A program made the position numbers and the translations under genes. Below are positions 10,313-18,161 of a DNA stretch of 64,000 bases, piece after piece. The stretch's first letter is position 1; the number at the start of each line of letters is the position of its first letter. Below the pieces are notes generated by a model, which was given only the letters and a program-made list of their open reading frames with translations, was not told the origin of the DNA and ran no database searches. The stretch comes from Streptomyces chrestomyceticus JCM 4735 (GTDB taxonomy: Bacteria > Actinomycetota > Actinomycetes > Streptomycetales > Streptomycetaceae), in NCBI RefSeq assembly GCF_003865135.1, contig NZ_BHZC01000001.1, positions 5,704,001 through 5,768,000 on the forward strand. The letters run 5' to 3'.

Positions 10313-10349
10313 ACGAGGGGCCGGGCTCATGCCGAGCCCGGCCCCTCGT
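10313..10349. terminator. Bidirectional terminator, perfect 16-bp stem
   Basis: Arms 10313-10328 and 10334-10349 are exact inverse complements (ACGAGGGGCCGGGCTC and its partner) with a 5-nt loop, placed between two convergent genes. Confidence 0.85.
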
Positions 10350-10363
10350 CGTGCGTTCCCGTC

Positions 10364-11704
10364 TCAGGCCTGCGGACGGCCCAGCGCCCGGTACGTCCAG
10401 CCCGCCTTGCGCCACAGCTCCGGGTCGAGCGCGTTGCGCCCGTCCAGGATGCGCGGCGTGGCCACCACCTCGGCCAGCGCGGCCGGGTCCAGCTCGCGGA
10501 ACTCCCGCCACTCGGTCAGGTGCAGCACCACGTCGGCGCCGCGCACCGCCTCCGGCGCCGAGTCCGCGTACCCCAGCGTCGGGAACACGCGGCGCGCGTT
10601 CTCCATGCCCTTGGGGTCGTAGACCGTCACCTGGCCGCCCTGGAGGTGGATCTGCCCGGCGACGTTGAGCGCGGGCGAGTCCCGTACGTCGTCCGAATCG
10701 GGCTTGAACGTGGCGCCCAGGACGGCGACCCGGGTACCGAGGAAGGAACCGCCGACCGCCTCCCGGGTCAGCTCGACCATGTGACCGCGGCGCCGCATGT
10801 TGATCGAGTCGACCTCGCGCAGGAACGTCAGCGCCTGGTCGGCACCCAGCTCGCCCGCGCGCGCCATGAACGCCCGGATGTCCTTGGGCAGACAGCCGCC
10901 GCCGAAGCCGATGCCGGCCCGCAGGAACTTCTTGCCGATCCGCTCGTCGTGGCCGATCGCCTCGGCCAGCTTCACCACGTCACCGCCGGCCGCCTCGCAC
11001 ACCTCCGCCATGGCGTTGATGAACGAGATCTTCGTGGCCAGGAAGGAGTTGGCGGAGGTCTTGACCAGCTCGGCGGTGGGGAAATCGGCCACCACGAACG
11101 GCGAACCCTCGGCCATCGGCTTCGCGTACACCTCCCGCAGCACCTCCTCGGCCCGCCCGCCGTCGACACCGATCACGATCCGGTCCGGGTGCAGGGTGTC
11201 CTGCACGGCGAAACCTTCCCGCAGGAACTCCGGGTTCCAGGCCAGCTCCACGTCCTCACCGGCCGGCGCCAGCTCCGCGAGCCGCTTCGCCAGCCGCGCC
11301 GCGCTGCCCACCGGGACCGTCGACTTGCCGACCACCAGCGCCGGGCGCCGCAGCAGCGGGGCCAGCGACTCGACGGCCGACTCGACGTAGGACATGTCGC
11401 AGGCGTACTCACCGTGCTTCTGCGGCGTGTTCACGCACACGAAGTGCACGTCGCCGAAGTCCGCCAGTTCTTCCCAGGAGGTGGTGAAGCGCAGCCGGCC
11501 GCTGGCCCCCTCGATGCCCGCGACGTGCGCCCGCAGCAGCTCCTCCAGGCCGGGCTCGTACATCGGGGTCTCGCCCCGCTCCAGCATCGCGATCTTCGCC
11601 GGGTTGATGTCCAGCCCCAGCACCTCGAATCCCAGCTCCGCCATGGCCGCGGCGTGCGTCGCGCCGAGGTAGCCGGTGCCGATCACGGTGATCTTCAGGG
11701 CCAT
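10364..11704 (-). CDS. UDP-glucose/GDP-mannose 6-dehydrogenase family protein
   Basis: 446 aa. The Rossmann motif VIGTGYLGATHA is at the N terminus, NAD-contact segments include CVNTPQ and GKSTVPVG, the central dimer helix follows, and the catalytic Cys is C271 in GFGGGCLPKD. The C-terminal domain starts VAVLGATFKPDSDDVRDSPA. It oxidises a nucleotide sugar, most likely UDP-glucose to UDP-glucuronate, in two NAD-dependent steps for surface polysaccharide. GDP-mannose cannot be excluded from sequence. It is monocistronic with its own upstream region; a mannose pathway is encoded further right in the window. Confidence 0.93.
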   Translation of the reverse strand: MALKITVIGTGYLGATHAAAMAELGFEVLGLDINPAKIAMLERGETPMYEPGLEELLRAHVAGIEGASGRLRFTTSWEELADFGDVHFVCVNTPQKHGEYACDMSYVESAVESLAPLLRRPALVVGKSTVPVGSAARLAKRLAELAPAGEDVELAWNPEFLREGFAVQDTLHPDRIVIGVDGGRAEEVLREVYAKPMAEGSPFVVADFPTAELVKTSANSFLATKISFINAMAEVCEAAGGDVVKLAEAIGHDERIGKKFLRAGIGFGGGCLPKDIRAFMARAGELGADQALTFLREVDSINMRRRGHMVELTREAVGGSFLGTRVAVLGATFKPDSDDVRDSPALNVAGQIHLQGGQVTVYDPKGMENARRVFPTLGYADSAPEAVRGADVVLHLTEWREFRELDPAALAEVVATPRILDGRNALDPELWRKAGWTYRALGRPQA

Positions 11705-11841
11705 GGGTGCTCCAGGTGCATACGGGGAGGAGTGCGCTGCCTGAGCATAGTCCGGCCGGTGTCCGGCGGCCCGGGCCCGGTGGCCGGTACCGATCGGGTG
11801 CTGTCGGCAAACTCACGTATCCCCGGTCCCGTACGGCCCCC

Positions 11842-11869
11842 TAGAATTCGGGTTACTTAACGGTAGTTA
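11842..11869 (+). promoter_or_regulatory. Candidate promoter/operator before the acyl-CoA dehydrogenase
   Basis: TAGAAT at 11842-11847 is a plausible -10 box. TAAC-GGTA-GTTA at 11858-11869 is an inverted repeat lying just downstream, a position where a TetR-type fatty-acid regulator would block transcription. No good -35 is seen, so this is tentative. Confidence 0.3.
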
Positions 11870-11903
11870 GCACTGCAGTCAGCTCTCAGGGGAGTGAGAA
11901 ACG

Positions 11904-13076
11904 TTGGCGGGAACCGCTGATTTCGATCTGTACCGGACGTCCGAGGAGCACGACATGCTCCGCGAGTCGGTGCGCTCGCTCGCCGAGGCGAAGATCGCCC
12001 CGTTCGCCGCCGAGGTGGACGAGCAGGCCCGCTTCCCGCAGGAGGCCCGGGACGCGCTGACCCTCAACGACCTGCACGCCGTCCACGTCCCCGAGGCGTA
12101 CGGCGGCGCCGGCGCCGACGCGCTGGCCACCGTCATCGTCATCGAGGAGGTCGCCCGCGTCTGCGCCTCCTCCTCCCTGATCCCCGCGGTCAACAAGCTC
12201 GGCTCGCTCCCCGTGATCCTCTCCGGCTCCGAGGAGCTGAAGAAGAAGTACCTGGGCCCGCTCGCCAAGGGCGACGCGATGTTCTCGTACTGCCTGAGCG
12301 AGCCCGACGCGGGCTCCGACGCGGCCGGCATGAAGACCAAGGCCGTACGCGACGGCGACCACTACGTCCTCAACGGCGTGAAGCGCTGGATCACCAACGC
12401 CGGCGTCTCCGAGTACTACACGGTCATGGCCGTCACCGACCCCGAGAAGCGCTCCAAGGGCATCTCCGCCTTCGTCGTGGAGAAGTCCGACGAGGGCGTC
12501 TCCTTCGGCGCCCCGGAGAAGAAGCTCGGCATCAAGGGCTCCCCGACCCGCGAGGTCTACCTCGACAACGTCCGCATCCCCGCCGACCGCATGATCGGCG
12601 CGGAGGGCACCGGCTTCGCCACCGCCATGAAGACCCTGGACCACACCCGCATCACCATCGCGGCCCAGGCCCTCGGCATCGCCCAGGGCGCCCTCGACTA
12701 CGCCAAGGGCTATGTCCAGGAGCGCAAGCAGTTCGGCAAGCCGATCGGCGACTTCCAGGGCGTGCAGTTCATGCTCGCCGACATGGCCATGAAGCTGGAG
12801 GCCGCCCGCCAGCTCACCTACGCCGCCGCCGCCAAGTCCGAGCGCATCTCCGCCGGCGGCAAGCCCGAGGACCTCACCTTCTTCGGCGCCGCCGCCAAGT
12901 GCTACGCCTCCGACGCCGCCATGGAGATCACCACCGACGCCGTCCAGCTCCTCGGCGGCTACGGCTACACCCGTGACTACCCGCTGGAGCGCATGATGCG
13001 CGACGCCAAGATCACCCAAATCTACGAGGGCACGAACCAGGTGCAGCGGATCGTGATGGCGCGGAATCTGCCGTAA
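11904..13076 (+). CDS. Acyl-CoA dehydrogenase
   Basis: 390 aa. The start must be TTG at 11904 (GGGGAGTGAG upstream), because an in-frame TGA occupies 11895-11897 and the next ATG would cut into the N-terminal helix. Typical elements are YCLSEPDAGSDAAGM (FAD and acyl-CoA binding), the second signature QLLGGYGYTRDYPLERM, and the catalytic base E375 in IYEGTNQVQR. It belongs to the short/branched-chain group and catalyses FAD-dependent alpha,beta-dehydrogenation of acyl-CoA, passing electrons to ETF. It is a single gene followed by a strong terminator, so its beta-oxidation partners are elsewhere. Confidence 0.95.
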   Translation: MAGTADFDLYRTSEEHDMLRESVRSLAEAKIAPFAAEVDEQARFPQEARDALTLNDLHAVHVPEAYGGAGADALATVIVIEEVARVCASSSLIPAVNKLGSLPVILSGSEELKKKYLGPLAKGDAMFSYCLSEPDAGSDAAGMKTKAVRDGDHYVLNGVKRWITNAGVSEYYTVMAVTDPEKRSKGISAFVVEKSDEGVSFGAPEKKLGIKGSPTREVYLDNVRIPADRMIGAEGTGFATAMKTLDHTRITIAAQALGIAQGALDYAKGYVQERKQFGKPIGDFQGVQFMLADMAMKLEAARQLTYAAAAKSERISAGGKPEDLTFFGAAAKCYASDAAMEITTDAVQLLGGYGYTRDYPLERMMRDAKITQIYEGTNQVQRIVMARNLP

Positions 13077-13097
13077 CGCGCTGCCGGCGAACCGGAC

Positions 13098-13129
13098 GAG
13101 CGCCCCGGCCTGGTTTGGCCGGGGCGCTC
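13098..13129. terminator. Bidirectional terminator
   Basis: Perfect 13-bp stem (GAGCGCCCCGGCC and complement) with loop TGGTTT between the convergent acyl-CoA dehydrogenase and XRE-module operons. The right arm reaches into the last codon of the small gene ending at 13128. Confidence 0.82.
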
Positions 13130-13499
13130 ACGGCGTTCCTTTCGGTACGTACAGAACACCGGGAGCGAGAGCCGTCGCGGAATCCGGGAACCGCCCGCGC
13201 AGCATCGACCTGGGGTCGTCACGCATCGCGCGGGTCACATTGTCGACCAGCAGGTCCGCCTCGGACGGCAGCAGAACCATTTCCGTGTCCGCCGTATGCC
13301 GGCCGTTCTTCGTGAGCCACATCGGGACGCGAATGTTCCCGTCCTCGTCCCGGTACGCCCGGCGGCTCGGAATAGGGTCCATCCGCCAGTCCGGCGGAGT
13401 CGTCCGGCTGCGTTTCTTCGGTTCGGTCGGCATGGGTACATCGTCGGCCACTCGGGCGGAGAGCTCCAGCGTTATTCGCGTTGTCGGGTAGAAGATCAT
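13128..13499 (-). CDS. Small uncharacterised protein, last gene of the XRE module
   Basis: Up to 123 aa. The ATG at 13499 overlaps the XRE stop by 4 nt (ATGA), which suggests coupling. However, the first ~22 codons lie in or next to a sequence repeated at 15124, so the real start may be ATG 13433 (101 aa, MPTEPKKRSRTT). The body has no domain I recognise: a basic N terminus, a DEDGNIRVPMWLTKNG segment, then an alpha-helical LLPSEADLLVDNVTRAM stretch. No membrane segment or Cys. Being last in an operon of a DNA-binding regulator, it may be a small effector or antagonist of it; this is inference from position only. Confidence 0.6.
   Translation of the reverse strand: MIFYPTTRITLELSARVADDVPMPTEPKKRSRTTPPDWRMDPIPSRRAYRDEDGNIRVPMWLTKNGRHTADTEMVLLPSEADLLVDNVTRAMRDDPRSMLRGRFPDSATALAPGVLYVPKGTP
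13473..13497. repeat. Direct repeat copy 1 associated with the XRE module
   Basis: TATTCGCGTTGTCGGGTAGA at 13473-13492 is identical to 15124-15143; after one mismatch GATC is shared too. This copy covers the XRE stop and the candidate ATG of the last gene. Confidence 0.8.
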
Positions 13500-14329
13500 G
13501 AACGGTATTGGTCGGCCCAGGAGGACAGGAGGTCTCTGGCCTCTTCTCCGAAGGAGGCATGGCGCTGGTACCGGTCGAAGACTTCGAGGTGTTCTGCGAT
13601 GTCCCGGGCATCCTGGAAGACTATGCGCCCGGTGAATGTCTCGACAGTCGCCAGGCGGTGGTCGTAGACCGTGAAGGTGTTCATCGGGCCGCGCTCAAGG
13701 GCAGTGCCCAATGGGAGTACTCCCAGTCGCACATTCGGCAGGTGCGACAGTGCGGCAAGGTGGTCGATCTGAGTGGCCATGGCGGATCGTGGGACCACTG
13801 CCCACCTGACAGCCTGCTCCGTCAACAAGAATGTGAACTGCTTCTTGCCGTCGTGCAGGACTGTTTGCCGCTCCAGCTTCTTCGCGACCGTCCTGGAGAT
13901 GTCCACCGGGGAGTGGTCCAAGCTGGCTCTGACGTACTCCGGTGTGGCCAGGAGTCCTGTCACCATCGCGGGCAGGAAGTACCGGAGTGTCACCGCTTCC
14001 GCTTCGAGGCCCGCCAATTCGCACTGGCGCTTCTCCAGTCCCCGCCGCCACGATGTGCGCTTGCTCTGCCATTCCGTATGGGCCAGCCGCGCGAGGCCGC
14101 TCACTTCTGCCGCGAGGTTCGCAGGGGCGTCGAGGGCTCTGAGAATCAGCTCCACGTCGACAAGGCTCGGCGTCACCCGGCCGGTTTCGATGTTACTGAG
14201 CTTGGTCTGGGACATGTTGCAACGCTGGGCGAGCCACGCCTGGGTGCGGCCGGCTCGCCTGCGCAGCGCGCGAAGTGCCTTCTGAAGATCAGCCTTTGAC
14301 CGTCTCAGTTCCCCAGGATCAAACGTCAA
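13496..14329 (-). CDS. XRE-family transcriptional regulator with DUF5753 domain
   Basis: 277 aa. The helix-turn-helix (residues ~12-70) reads LRRRAGRTQAWLAQRCNMS then SNIETGRVTPS. The rest matches the DUF5753 ligand/partner domain common in actinomycete regulators: ALRYFLP-type helix, MVTGLLATPEYVRA, LTEQAVRW, and the closing FDRYQRHASFGEEARDLL. Such proteins usually sit beside a small DUF397 or similar protein and regulate development or antibiotic genes. Here the neighbours are DUF6879 (overlap 11 nt upstream) and a different small protein (overlap 4 nt downstream). Likely autoregulated through the repeated site described separately. Confidence 0.92.
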   Translation of the reverse strand: MTFDPGELRRSKADLQKALRALRRRAGRTQAWLAQRCNMSQTKLSNIETGRVTPSLVDVELILRALDAPANLAAEVSGLARLAHTEWQSKRTSWRRGLEKRQCELAGLEAEAVTLRYFLPAMVTGLLATPEYVRASLDHSPVDISRTVAKKLERQTVLHDGKKQFTFLLTEQAVRWAVVPRSAMATQIDHLAALSHLPNVRLGVLPLGTALERGPMNTFTVYDHRLATVETFTGRIVFQDARDIAEHLEVFDRYQRHASFGEEARDLLSSWADQYRS

Positions 14330-14843
14330 GGCCCTTCACATACCTCTCGAAGGGCACCGCGTGCTCCAGGGCGATGCGCTTCCACTGGCGGTAAGGAGCG
14401 GGGTCGCCGTCGTACGCCTCGCGATTGATCTGTGTTCCGTCCGGGCGGAAGTTCAGGTGGGCAATGCGAGCATCGTCGAACAGCCACCAGTCACGCCCCG
14501 AGAGCGGCAGGCCGTAATCGTCGTGCGACACGTCCAGGACGCGAATGTCCTCACCGGCCGCGATGTTGCCGGGAATTCCCCAGGCGAACTGATACCGCTG
14601 GTAGTCGGTGAGCGGCCGGCGCACGATACGCACGCGGGCGATGCGCCGCCCGGATGCGACGTAACCGCGCACCCGTTCGTGCCAGCGGGCATTGTGGCCG
14701 ACGGGCCTGCTCTCGCCCCGTAGGAATCGGGCGACATTCTCCTGTTCCCTGGGCATGGTGTAGGTGGGCTGTGCCTCGAACCGCCACGCCTCGCGCTCGA
14801 ACGCGTCGAAGAACCTGCGCCAGTCCTCACCATCCAAGAGCAC
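14319..14843 (-). CDS. DUF6879 family protein
   Basis: 174 aa from GTG 14843, chosen for GGGAGG 7 nt upstream and because homologous reading starts at LLDGEDWRRFFDAFE; it overlaps the preceding small gene by 17 nt. Soluble, Arg/Trp/Tyr-rich, with conserved-looking VRIVRRPLTDYQRYQFAWG, an acidic DVSHDDYGLP patch and DWWLFDDARIAHLNF. DUF6879 proteins accompany XRE regulators in many Streptomyces genomes, and their biochemical role is not known. No catalytic signature is visible. Overlaps on both sides mean it is made stoichiometrically with the regulator. Confidence 0.85.
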   Translation of the reverse strand: MLLDGEDWRRFFDAFEREAWRFEAQPTYTMPREQENVARFLRGESRPVGHNARWHERVRGYVASGRRIARVRIVRRPLTDYQRYQFAWGIPGNIAAGEDIRVLDVSHDDYGLPLSGRDWWLFDDARIAHLNFRPDGTQINREAYDGDPAPYRQWKRIALEHAVPFERYVKGLDV

Positions 14844-15036
14844 GGACGGCCTCCCGGAGAACGTGCTCGGGGATCTCCACCAGAGCCTCGCCGACGGGCG
14901 GCGTGAAGGCGGACGACACGTTCCCCTGTACGACGAACGAACCGTTCGCGGCCCGGTAGACGTTGGGGCAGTCATCGTCGTCGCAGTTGGGCCCTCCGGC
15001 GTGGCCGGTGAGACGGGTCAGTTCTGTACGCGTCAT
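14827..15036 (-). CDS. Small uncharacterised protein, first gene of the XRE module
   Basis: 69 aa with an excellent Shine-Dalgarno (GAGGAGGG). Features: an N-terminal helix, a Cys-acid cluster NCDDDDCPNVY that could bind a metal, the phrase GSFVVQGNV, and a C-terminal helix LVEIPEHVLREAV. Small proteins of this layout often lead XRE operons in Streptomyces, and the role is comparable to that of DUF397 partners, but I do not recognise it as DUF397. Its stop lies within the DUF6879 start region. Confidence 0.8.
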   Translation of the reverse strand: MTRTELTRLTGHAGGPNCDDDDCPNVYRAANGSFVVQGNVSSAFTPPVGEALVEIPEHVLREAVRALGW

Positions 15037-15115
15037 CGTGCCCTCCTCTGGTCCAGGGCAGGCCCCTGGCGCCAGGAGGACAGTAAGGCGGCAACGCGGA
15101 CCGGGGCCATGGCAC

Positions 15116-15148
15116 ATCGCGAATATTCGCGTTGTCGGGTAGACGATC
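15116..15148. repeat. Direct repeat copy 2 with 14-bp palindrome upstream of the XRE module
   Basis: The 20-nt sequence at 15124-15143 repeats 13473-13492, 1651 nt away. In this copy the left end completes a perfect palindrome CGCGAATATTCGCG. It lies ~88 nt before the first gene of the module, a good place for an operator. Confidence 0.75.
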
Positions 15149-15182
15149 TTGAGAGGCTCCGGTCGGACGGGACGGACGGGAA

Positions 15183-15208
15183 AAGGCCCCCGCCGAAGCA
15201 GGGGCCTT
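15183..15208. terminator. Terminator after the LCP gene
   Basis: 8-bp arms AAGGCCCC/GGGGCCTT with a 10-nt loop, 22 nt beyond the LCP stop on the minus strand. It also separates it from the XRE operon promoter. Confidence 0.6.
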
Positions 15209-15230
15209 CTCGTGCGCTCCGTGGCGGCTG

Positions 15231-16562
15231 TCAGTTCCCGCTCACCGTCACCGGCTCGTCGTTCTTCAGTTGTTCGACGAGTTTGGCGACCTTGGCCTTG
15301 TCCCAGCGGAGGTTGCCGCCGACGCTGCCGGCGATGGGCATGTTCATCGACTTGCCGTCGCCGCCCGTGACGCCCTTCATCGCGAAGAACATCGAGCCGA
15401 GGTCGAAGAGGCCCATGTCCTTGTCGACGATCACGGTGTCCAGGCCCGCGCTCATCGTCGGGTAGAGCTTGAACGGGTTGATGATCGTGCCGGGGGTGGC
15501 CGTCTGGCTGGCCAGGGCCGCGAGGAACTTCTGCTGGTTCTTCGTGCGGTCCAGGTCGCTGCCCGCGAAGGCGTAGCGGGTGCGGACGAAGGCGAGGGCC
15601 TGTTCGCCGTTGAGGGTCTGCTTGCCGGCCTGGAAGTCGGCGCCGGACTTCTTGTCCTTGAACGCCTTCGGGATGTCCATCTCGACGCCGCCGATCGCGT
15701 CCACGATGTTGGCGAAGCCCGCGAAGCCGATCTCGACGTAGTGGTCGATGCGCAGGCCGGTGTTGTGCTCGACGGTGCGCACCAGCAGTTCGGGGCCGTC
15801 CTCGGCGTAGGCCGCGTTGAGCTTGGTGTGGCGGCCCTTCCCGGCGTACTTCTTGCCGGACTTGGAGCCGACGAACGAGGGGATCTCGACGTCCGAGTCG
15901 CGCGGCAGGGAGATCAGGGTCGGGCCGTTGCCGCCGTCGTGCAGGATCATCATCGAGTCCGTGCGCTTGCCCTCGGCGGAGCCGGTGTGCAGCTTCTTCT
16001 TGTCCTCGTCGGACATGCCCTCGCGGCTGTCGGAGCCGACGATCAGGTAGTTGGTGCCGTCGCCTTCCTCCGGGCGGTCGATGACCTTGCTCAGGTCGAC
16101 CTCGCGGCGCAGCTTGCCGTCGGCCCAGAAGTACGTGGCGACCGAGGTGACGAGGAGCACGGCGACCAGGGTCAGGACGGTCCACTTGATGCGGCGGCCC
16201 CAGTTGGGGGCGGGGCGCGGGGAGCGGCCGCCGCCGTCCTGTCCGCCGCCGCGGCCGCCGCCGTAGACCTGGCCGGTGTTGTAACCGTCGCCGTGCCCGC
16301 CGGCGTAGTTGTTGCCGTACGGGTCGGGGCCCTGGCCCTGGGGCGGGACGGAGGGGCGGCGGCGCGGCGAGAGGTGCGGGGGCAGCGGCGGCTCGGGCGG
16401 CTGCTGCCCCGGCCCGGGGTAGGGCCCGCCGGGGCCACCGGGGCCACCGGGGCCGTTGGGACCGCCACGCCGGACGTGCGGCATGGCGCGCGCGCCCTCC
16501 GGCTCGGCGCCGCTGCCACGTCCGTACCGGTCTCTGTTGTCGGACCCAGGCCACTCGTTCAT
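15231..16562 (-). CDS. LCP family glycopolymer transferase (1 of 5)
   Basis: 443 aa. The cytoplasmic Gly/Pro-rich tail (~1-122) precedes one TM helix (~125-147, starting WTVLTLVAVLLV), and the LytR-CpsA-Psr domain is extracytoplasmic. LCP hallmarks: LIVGSDSREG, RTDSMMI, ISLPRDS, KLNAAYAEDG, DHYVEIGFAGF, FVRTRYA. The conserved Asp/Arg residues bind the pyrophosphate lipid carrier and metal. LCP enzymes transfer wall polymers from undecaprenyl pyrophosphate to peptidoglycan. It lacks the LytR_C domain seen in three other copies in this window. A second possible start is ATG 16484 with GGAGGG upstream. Confidence 0.93.
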   Translation of the reverse strand: MNEWPGSDNRDRYGRGSGAEPEGARAMPHVRRGGPNGPGGPGGPGGPYPGPGQQPPEPPLPPHLSPRRRPSVPPQGQGPDPYGNNYAGGHGDGYNTGQVYGGGRGGGQDGGGRSPRPAPNWGRRIKWTVLTLVAVLLVTSVATYFWADGKLRREVDLSKVIDRPEEGDGTNYLIVGSDSREGMSDEDKKKLHTGSAEGKRTDSMMILHDGGNGPTLISLPRDSDVEIPSFVGSKSGKKYAGKGRHTKLNAAYAEDGPELLVRTVEHNTGLRIDHYVEIGFAGFANIVDAIGGVEMDIPKAFKDKKSGADFQAGKQTLNGEQALAFVRTRYAFAGSDLDRTKNQQKFLAALASQTATPGTIINPFKLYPTMSAGLDTVIVDKDMGLFDLGSMFFAMKGVTGGDGKSMNMPIAGSVGGNLRWDKAKVAKLVEQLKNDEPVTVSGN

Positions 16563-16626
16563 GGGGGAAGTCTGCCTGTCCTACGGCTCCCCCATACAGG
16601 GGAGGTACGAGATCGGGCCGCCGCTG

Positions 16627-16669
16627 TTGCAGAGCTGATGCAAAGTGACGCGGAGCGCCGCTTGCGCAA
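16627..16669. promoter_or_regulatory. Two small dyads between divergent LCP and thioesterase genes
   Basis: TTGCA-N7-TGCAA at 16627-16643 and the palindrome TTGCGCAA at 16662-16669 lie in a 288-nt divergent gap that otherwise holds no gene. They may be operator half-sites; weak evidence. Confidence 0.25.
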
Positions 16670-16850
16670 TGGGGACGGAGGTGATCAATCCGGCATGGGT
16701 GTCCCCCCCCCGATCAGGGGAGGCCGGAAGGGGTGGGGGCGGTGGCTTGTGGCCGATGGTGGTGGAAGGTTTTCGGAGCGTGAGCGGGGTGGAGGTGGTG
16801 CGGGGTGGGCGCGGGGGAAGGGATGCGCGCCCCGCGCATAAAGTGGGCGC

Positions 16851-17405
16851 ATGACCGATCTCGTCACCACCGGCCCGGAGGCCGACCTTCCGGGCAAGCC
16901 CACTTCCGTCTCCCGGACGACGCTGTCGCACATCATGACGGCAGGCGACACCAACCTGCTGGGCACGGTGCACGGTGGCGTGATCATGAAACTCGTCGAC
17001 GACGCGGCCGGCGCGGTCGCGGGGCGGCACTCCGGCGGGCCCGCGGTCACCGCCTCCATGGATGAGATGGCCTTCCTGGAGCCGGTCCGCGTAGGGGACC
17101 TGGTGCATGTGAAGGCCCAGGTCAACTGGACCGGGCGGTCCTCGATGGAGGTCGGGGTGCGGGTGCTGGCCGAGCGCTGGAACGAGTCCACGCCCGCGAC
17201 GCAGGTCGGTTCGGCGTACCTGGTGTTCGCGGCGGTGGACGAGGAGGGCAAGCCCCGCCCCGTACCACCGGTGATCCCGGAGACCGAGCGGGACAAGCGC
17301 CGCTACCAGGAGGCCCAGATCCGCCGCACCCACCGGCTGGCCCGGCGCCGCGCGATCAAGGAGCTGCGGGCGCAGCGGGTGGCGGACGGGATCGACGACG
17401 CGTAG
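16851..17405 (+). CDS. Acyl-CoA thioesterase, hotdog fold
   Basis: 184 aa. The hotdog domain has the family motif NLLGTVHGGVIMKLVDDAAG, where the Asn/Asp and HGG loop form the active site, followed by VTASMDEMAFLEPVRVGD and the strand VNWTGRSSMEVGVRV. This matches YciA/BFIT-type acyl-CoA hydrolases acting on medium- to long-chain acyl-CoA. The C terminus is a long basic helix (RRYQEAQIRRTHRLARRRA) beyond the usual domain. It is convergent with the next gene, with only 23 nt between the stops. Confidence 0.92.
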   Translation: MTDLVTTGPEADLPGKPTSVSRTTLSHIMTAGDTNLLGTVHGGVIMKLVDDAAGAVAGRHSGGPAVTASMDEMAFLEPVRVGDLVHVKAQVNWTGRSSMEVGVRVLAERWNESTPATQVGSAYLVFAAVDEEGKPRPVPPVIPETERDKRRYQEAQIRRTHRLARRRAIKELRAQRVADGIDDA

Positions 17406-17428
17406 GGCGGTGCGGCGCGGCGCGGGGT

Positions 17429-18142
17429 TCAGTCCCCTTCGGGGCGGGCCAGGTCGAGGATTGCTTGCGCGTCGGTCGTGCGGGAGCCTTCCCAGAGCAG
17501 TACGCGGTCGGCGCCGGACTCGGCGAGGAGCTTCTCGGCGAGCCGGGTCTCGCTGCCGAGGGCGCGATGCACGACGTCCTGACCGCTGCTCCGTACGGCC
17601 CAGGTGCCGCCGTCGCGTACGTCGAGGCGCCAGGTGTAGCGGACGCGTTCGCGCAGGATGCGGTAGACGTACGAGGGCGTGACGGCGAGGCCGCGGGCGA
17701 TGGCGGGCGCGTCGAGGCCGTCCGCCGCGGCCTCCAGGACGAGGCGCGGCAGGGCGGCCTCGGTGATCTTGTACGCGCGGCGGATGCGGCCGGCCTCGGT
17801 GAGGGTGAGGTCGTCGGCGCTGATGTCGAGGTCCGGGACGGGGGCCGACCGCGGCGGTCGCGGCGCGGGGCCGGGGGCCGGGGCGTGGTTGAGGCGTTCC
17901 ACGTCGGCCTGGAGGGCGGCTTCCTCCTGTTCCAGCCGGGCCCGCTGCGCGGACAGGCGTGCGGCTCGGGCGGTCAGGTCCTCGTGGCCGGAGTGCCGCG
18001 GAGCGCCCGGAGTGTCCGGCACCTCGCTGTCCGGCTGTGCGCGCTGGAACTGCTGCATGACGACGGCGATCTGGTCGAGGAACCACCGGTCGCTGAGTGG
18101 TGATCGTTTTTCACCCATGGGCGGGGACTGTACTGAGTACAC
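17429..18142 (-). CDS. Coiled-coil / helix-turn-helix DNA-binding protein
   Basis: 237 aa from GTG 18142 (GAGG upstream); ATG 18118 is an alternative. A Gln/Glu/Arg coiled coil (~55-85: RAARLSAQRARLEQEEAALQ) is followed by a Pro-rich linker, then LTEAGRIRRAYKITEAALP. The apparent HTH is LDAPAIARGLAVTPSYVYRIL, ending RERVRYTWRLD. The C terminus (AEKLLAESGADRVLLWEG) is an unassigned alpha/beta segment. It resembles a Streptomyces-type regulator but I cannot place it in a family. A perfect 13-nt dyad overlaps its start region and may be its own operator. Confidence 0.65.
   Translation of the reverse strand: MYSVQSPPMGEKRSPLSDRWFLDQIAVVMQQFQRAQPDSEVPDTPGAPRHSGHEDLTARAARLSAQRARLEQEEAALQADVERLNHAPAPGPAPRPPRSAPVPDLDISADDLTLTEAGRIRRAYKITEAALPRLVLEAAADGLDAPAIARGLAVTPSYVYRILRERVRYTWRLDVRDGGTWAVRSSGQDVVHRALGSETRLAEKLLAESGADRVLLWEGSRTTDAQAILDLARPEGD
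18129..18141. promoter_or_regulatory. Palindrome TGTACTGAGTACA
   Basis: A perfect 13-nt dyad with one central base lies at the start of the HTH gene (11 nt upstream of ATG 18118, or overlapping the first codons if GTG 18142 is used). Its position suggests autoregulation. Confidence 0.4.
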
Positions 18143-18161
18143 GGCGCCTCGGCAACCGGGT

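Noticed and set aside
13128..15148. Integrated mobile element with att sites
   Set aside because: No integrase, transposase or phage gene lies between the repeats; kept only as one explanation of the repeat pair.
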